A stretch of DNA of 64,000 nucleotides from Alphaproteobacteria bacterium (GTDB lineage: Bacteria; Pseudomonadota; Alphaproteobacteria; CAAGCB01; CAG-977). Below, piece after piece: positions 60,993-64,000 of this stretch. Made by a program: the position numbers and the translations under genes. A model generated the notes under the pieces. That model searched no databases, was not told where the DNA came from, and saw only the letters and a list, made by a program, of their open reading frames with translations. The DNA is taken from contig CAAGEP010000003.1 of NCBI GenBank assembly GCA_900768875.1, forward strand, positions 501,917-565,916. The letters are read 5' to 3'. Each line of letters opens with the position of its first letter. Position 1 is the first letter of the stretch.

Positions 60993-62097
60993 CGGGCAGA
61001 ATGACCTCCCAATCTTTAATCCAGCTGACGTTTACGACATCGTCGGCTTGATAGATGATTTCGGGATCGTCTTCGTTAAAGAACTGCGTCGCCATCACCA
61101 TATTGCCGCCCGCCGTCTGAATCCACAAATCAATCGTGCGCCCTTTGTAAACCAAGTGGCTGATAACCCCGCGCAAAGCGTTTTCGGGGGCTTCGGCTTC
61201 GGGGTCGTTGACTTTGCTGACCACCATGTCCTCGGGTCGCAGCAAGACTTTGATTTTGCCGCCGCGGCTGACGTCGAACGTCGACGGTTTGCGCAAACGG
61301 TAGAACATGCCTTCGACAATCGTGTCGAACGTGTCGGCTTCGACTTTGATAATCATGCCGTCGAACACGTTGATTTCGCCGACGAATTTGGCGACGAACA
61401 TATTTTTCGGCTCTTCGTAGATTTGAATCGGCGTGCCGACCTGCTCGATCATGCCTTCGTTCAAAACGGCAACGCGGTCGGACATGGAGAGCGCTTCCTC
61501 TTGGTCATGCGTTACATACACGAACGTAACGCCCAAATCGCGCTGAAGCTCTTTCAGTTCAATCTGCATTTCCTGCCGCAGTTTGTAATCCAAAGCGGAC
61601 AACGGTTCGTCCAACAGCAGGACTTTCGGATTGTTGATGAACGCGCGCGCCATGGCGACCCTTTGCTGCTGACCGCTGGACAGTTCGGACGGATAGCGCA
61701 GATAGAACTGGTGCATTTTGACTTTTTCCAGCGCGCTGAAGACTTCGATTTCGATTTCTTCGTCAGGCAAGCCCTTCATCTGCAAACCGAAAGCGACGTT
61801 GTCGAACACGGTCATGTGCGGAAACAAAGCATACTGCTGAAACACGGTGTTGACAAAGCGGCGGTTGGGTGGCAAGTGGGATATTTCCTTGCCGTTCATA
61901 ATGATTTTGCCCGATGTCGGGCGCTCGAATCCCGCGATAAGGCGCAACAAAGTCGTCTTGCCGCAGCCCGACGGTCCCAAAAGCGTCAAAAACTCGCCGT
62001 CGTTAATGGTTAAATCCACATCGTCCAAAACTTTGTTCGACCCGAAAAACTTGGTAACGTTTTTCAGTTCCAGCAAGGGGTGGGGCGTTGTTTCCAT
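60985..62097 (-). CDS. potA: Spermidine/putrescine ABC transporter ATP-binding protein PotA
   Basis: 370 residues. Walker A GPSGCGKTT near 39, Q-loop, ABC signature LSSGQQQRVAMA near 138, Walker B VLLLDEPLSALD, and the C-terminal TOBE domain. It energises the PotBC pore; polyamine as substrate is inferred from family. First gene of the operon. Confidence 0.93.
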   Translation of the reverse strand: METTPHPLLELKNVTKFFGSNKVLDDVDLTINDGEFLTLLGPSGCGKTTLLRLIAGFERPTSGKIIMNGKEISHLPPNRRFVNTVFQQYALFPHMTVFDNVAFGLQMKGLPDEEIEIEVFSALEKVKMHQFYLRYPSELSSGQQQRVAMARAFINNPKVLLLDEPLSALDYKLRQEMQIELKELQRDLGVTFVYVTHDQEEALSMSDRVAVLNEGMIEQVGTPIQIYEEPKNMFVAKFVGEINVFDGMIIKVEADTFDTIVEGMFYRLRKPSTFDVSRGGKIKVLLRPEDMVVSKVNDPEAEAPENALRGVISHLVYKGRTIDLWIQTAGGNMVMATQFFNEDDPEIIYQADDVVNVSWIKDWEVILPDA

Positions 62098-62144
62098 ATC
62101 AAATCCTTCTGTTCAAAAGCCGCGCCGATTCGGGCGTGTGTTTT

Positions 62145-62153
62145 TGCTATAAT
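62145..62153 (+). promoter_or_regulatory. Extended -10 promoter of the LRAT-like gene
   Basis: TGCTATAAT, an extended -10 element, lies 83 bp before the start; the -35 region is weak. The same nine bases end every repeat of the nearby CRISPR array. Confidence 0.5.
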
Positions 62154-62235
62154 ACATAATTTCCGAATTCAAAAAATCTTTTTTCTTCAAAAAAGCACAA
62201 AAAGCCGTAAAATGCTGTTCAAAAGGAGAAAACCG

Positions 62236-62808
62236 TTGAACAAAAGCCGCCGATTTATGGTCATGCTGCGGAAAAACTTCCGCAAAAAACGTTATAAAAC
62301 CCTGCGTTCGCCCGATGTCAAGCCCGTCGTCGGCTGTATTATGAAGTGCGATTTGGGGCTGTTGCTGGAACACACGGGCGTGTATATCGGCGACGGAAAA
62401 ATCGTCAGTTTGAACCGTCACAGTCAAATCCGCGTCGAATCGCCCAAGACTTTCTTTCCGCCCGGAACGAACCCCGACTCCAACCGCATTTACACGGCTT
62501 GCTTTGAAAAAACGGACATCGTGCTTGCCGCGCCGATAATCGCAAAGCGGGCGAAAAAGCACATCAACGAAAAAACGCCGTACAACGTTTTGTTCAACAA
62601 CTGCCACCGCTTCACTTGCGGCTGTGTAACGGGAAACTTTGAAAACGACGTCGTGTCGTTCGCCATGCTGGAGGAAATTTTGCACCGCAATATCGCTCTG
62701 CTGCGCCCGAAAAAATCACTGTGGCACAGGTTTAAAAACTTCGTTTTGCGCAAAAAAGAAAAGCCCTTGTCCGACCGCTACAACTGGCGTCCCGTCAAGT
62801 TCGATTGA
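62236..62808 (+). CDS. LRAT/NlpC-P60-like papain-fold protein
   Basis: A TTG start at 62236 is chosen because AAGGAG sits 7 nt upstream; ATGs at 62212 and 62260 lack one. 190 residues, Lys/Arg-rich N-terminus, no signal peptide. LLLEHTGVYIGDGKIVSLN supplies the His and FNNCHRFTCGC the Cys of the permuted papain fold seen in LRAT and H-rev107 acyltransferases/phospholipases. Activity is inferred. It lies 27 bp before the CRISPR array. Confidence 0.65.
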   Translation: MNKSRRFMVMLRKNFRKKRYKTLRSPDVKPVVGCIMKCDLGLLLEHTGVYIGDGKIVSLNRHSQIRVESPKTFFPPGTNPDSNRIYTACFEKTDIVLAAPIIAKRAKKHINEKTPYNVLFNNCHRFTCGCVTGNFENDVVSFAMLEEILHRNIALLRPKKSLWHRFKNFVLRKKEKPLSDRYNWRPVKFD

Positions 62809-63003
62809 GCCCCCTCCCTCCCCCTGTCTTGAACGGTTGCGGTTTGACACAAAATAAACATCTGCTATAATAGCCGCGCCCGTCACTTCGACGCGCGTTC
62901 AGTTGCGGTTTGACACAAAATAAACATCTGCTATAATCTTTAACGCCTGCGGGACGTTCTGATAATGGTTGCGGTTTGACACAAAATAAACATCTGCTAT
63001 AAT

Positions 63004-63034
63004 CTTGCAACAAATTGCTATGGGCAAGTAATAG
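63004..63034 (+). other. Spacer 3: sibling of spacer 6
   Basis: 31 bp. From its second base it reads L-Q-Q-I-A-M-G-K followed by stop codons TAA TAG, matching spacer 6 in the same frame. Confidence 0.7.
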
Positions 63035-63203
63035 GTTGCGGTTTGACACAAAATAAACATCTGCTATAATCGACTGCGGATAGTTGACGCATTTCACGAA
63101 GTTGCGGTTTGACACAAAATAAACATCTGCTATAATTCGGACGCATACGTTCCCAAATCGGGGACAAGTTGCGGTTTGACACAAAATAAACATCTGCTAT
63201 AAT

Positions 63204-63234
63204 CCTCCAGCAAATCGCCTTGGGCAAGTGATAG
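63204..63234 (+). other. Spacer 6: sibling of spacer 3
   Basis: 31 bp. From its second base it reads L-Q-Q-I-A-L-G-K followed by TGA TAG. 24 of 31 bases equal spacer 3. Confidence 0.7.
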
Positions 63235-64000
63235 GTTGCGGTTTGACACAAAATAAACATCTGCTATAATTTTGGACTTTGTCGTGTATGCGCCGAAACA
63301 GTTGCGGTTTGACACAAAATAAACATCTGCTATAATTTAATTTTTGCAGGAAAGGAAAAGAAGATGGTTGCGGTTTGACACAAAATAAACATCTGCTATA
63401 ATGCTGTGAATCTGGCTGGTCTGACCGTCGGGGTTGCGGTTTGACACAAAATAAACATCTGCTATAATCTGAGATTAACAAAATCGATGATGAATTAGGT
63501 TGCGGTTTGACACAAAATAAACATCTGCTATAATAGTTCTTTCTGTGAGTACAGAAGGCGCGACGTTGCGGTTTGACACAAAATAAACATCTGCTATAAT
63601 GCCCTAAAAAAATGATAGAGGACGCATATTGTTGCGGTTTGACACAAAATAAACATCTGCTATAATTAACGCATCGAATCAGCAGATTTCATGCCTTGTT
63701 GCGGTTTGACACAAAATAAACATCTGCTATAATGGTTTGGCCGGTGTTACGGCAGGCATGTCGGTTGCGGTTTGACACAAAATAAACATCTGCTATAATG
63801 TGGACGGTCAGCCAATGATGACGCTGTCAGTTGCGGTTTGACACAAAATAAACATCTGCTATAATCTTTCGTAAAATATACGGCGGCTTCGATGGGTTGC
63901 GGTTTGACACAAAATAAACATCTGCTATAATAAATAAAAGTTACAAACTGTATATATGAAATGTTGCGGTTTGACACAAAATAAACATCTGCTATAATGG

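Larger units (their letters stand above)
62836..64000 (+). CRISPR. CRISPR array, 18 identical 36-bp repeats, type II-C-like, running off the window
   Basis: Repeats start at 62836, 62902, 62968, 63035, 63101, 63168, 63235, 63301, 63367, 63433, 63499, 63565, 63631, 63698, 63764, 63830, 63896 and 63963. All are identical over 36 bp. Seventeen complete spacers are 30 bp, except those after repeats 3, 5, 6, 13 and 17, which are 31 bp. Repeat length, 30-bp spacers and a promoter within each repeat fit type II-C as in Neisseria. Within each repeat TTGACA (positions 9-14) and TATAAT (31-36) are 16 bp apart with a TG one base before the -10. No cas gene or tracrRNA is visible up to 64000. Confidence 0.97.

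Noticed and set aside
62795..63977. Minus-strand open frames across the array with repeated YSRCLFCVKPQ and VYFVSNRN
   Set aside because: They are translations of the 36-bp CRISPR repeat, which is a multiple of three long and open in some frames; spacer lengths set where they break.
62831..64000. Array being a simple tandem repeat or promoter cluster rather than CRISPR
   Set aside because: Spacers are unique and of constant 30-31 bp, and repeats are identical, which fits CRISPR.

Overview
The window looks like a chromosome segment of an uncultured, probably host-associated or gut, facultatively or strictly anaerobic alphaproteobacterium. The reasons are the order lspA, BamF-like lipoprotein, two M16 peptidases; a squalene set (hpnC, hpnD, hpnE) behind trmFO; a gatC-gatA-gatB operon; an initiator tRNA of alphaproteobacterial type; and anaerobic genes (adhE with rex, an RquA-like rhodoquinone enzyme, a glycerol dehydrogenase). 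No lineage marker is decisive, so this is inference.

Layout. 1-501 is the 3' end of a truncated membrane protein gene. 551-4856 holds three minus-strand genes for HExxH putative metallopeptidases, one of them a two-domain fusion. 5140-10641 has rpsU, a secreted flavodoxin behind a MerR-type promoter, an ankyrin protein, an odd initiator tRNA, and a cell-envelope cluster (Sel1 repeats, pentapeptide repeats, a rhodanese lacking its cysteine). 10741-18282 has trmFO-hpnC-hpnD-hpnE, sodB, a histidine phosphatase and a large secreted cysteine-rich repeat protein. 18527-24599 has adhE and rex around a Rex operator, a 23S rRNA methyltransferase, and a response regulator coupled to rquA. 24580-40453 is mostly housekeeping (GDPD, ribF, lspA, BamF-like, M16 pair, pgi, mutL, lepA, marC, RND efflux). 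40563-41354 carries tRNA-Gln and tRNA-Ser around a truncated glycosyltransferase remnant. 41403-47744 has a glycerol dehydrogenase, a small basic protein and two large proteins (one proline-rich, one HExxH) that share a coiled-coil module and tail. 47884-52941 has gatCAB, ruvX and an MscS channel. 52938-56814 is a tandem array of four more HExxH genes. 56910-62097 has a phosphate transporter pair and potABC. 62236-62808 is an LRAT/NlpC-like gene, and 62836 to the window end is a CRISPR array.

The two most unusual features are these. First, there is an eight-gene, nine-domain paralogous family of cytoplasmic-looking HExxH proteins at three loci. They have no signal peptides and almost all end in a basic tail finishing with arginine, a tail shared with the proline-rich protein; they could be a set of exported effectors. 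Second, in the CRISPR array every one of 18 identical 36-bp repeats contains a consensus promoter (TTGACA, 16 bp, extended -10 TGCTATAAT). Two of its spacers are diverged copies of the same gene end, differing almost only at synonymous positions. No cas gene is present inside the window.
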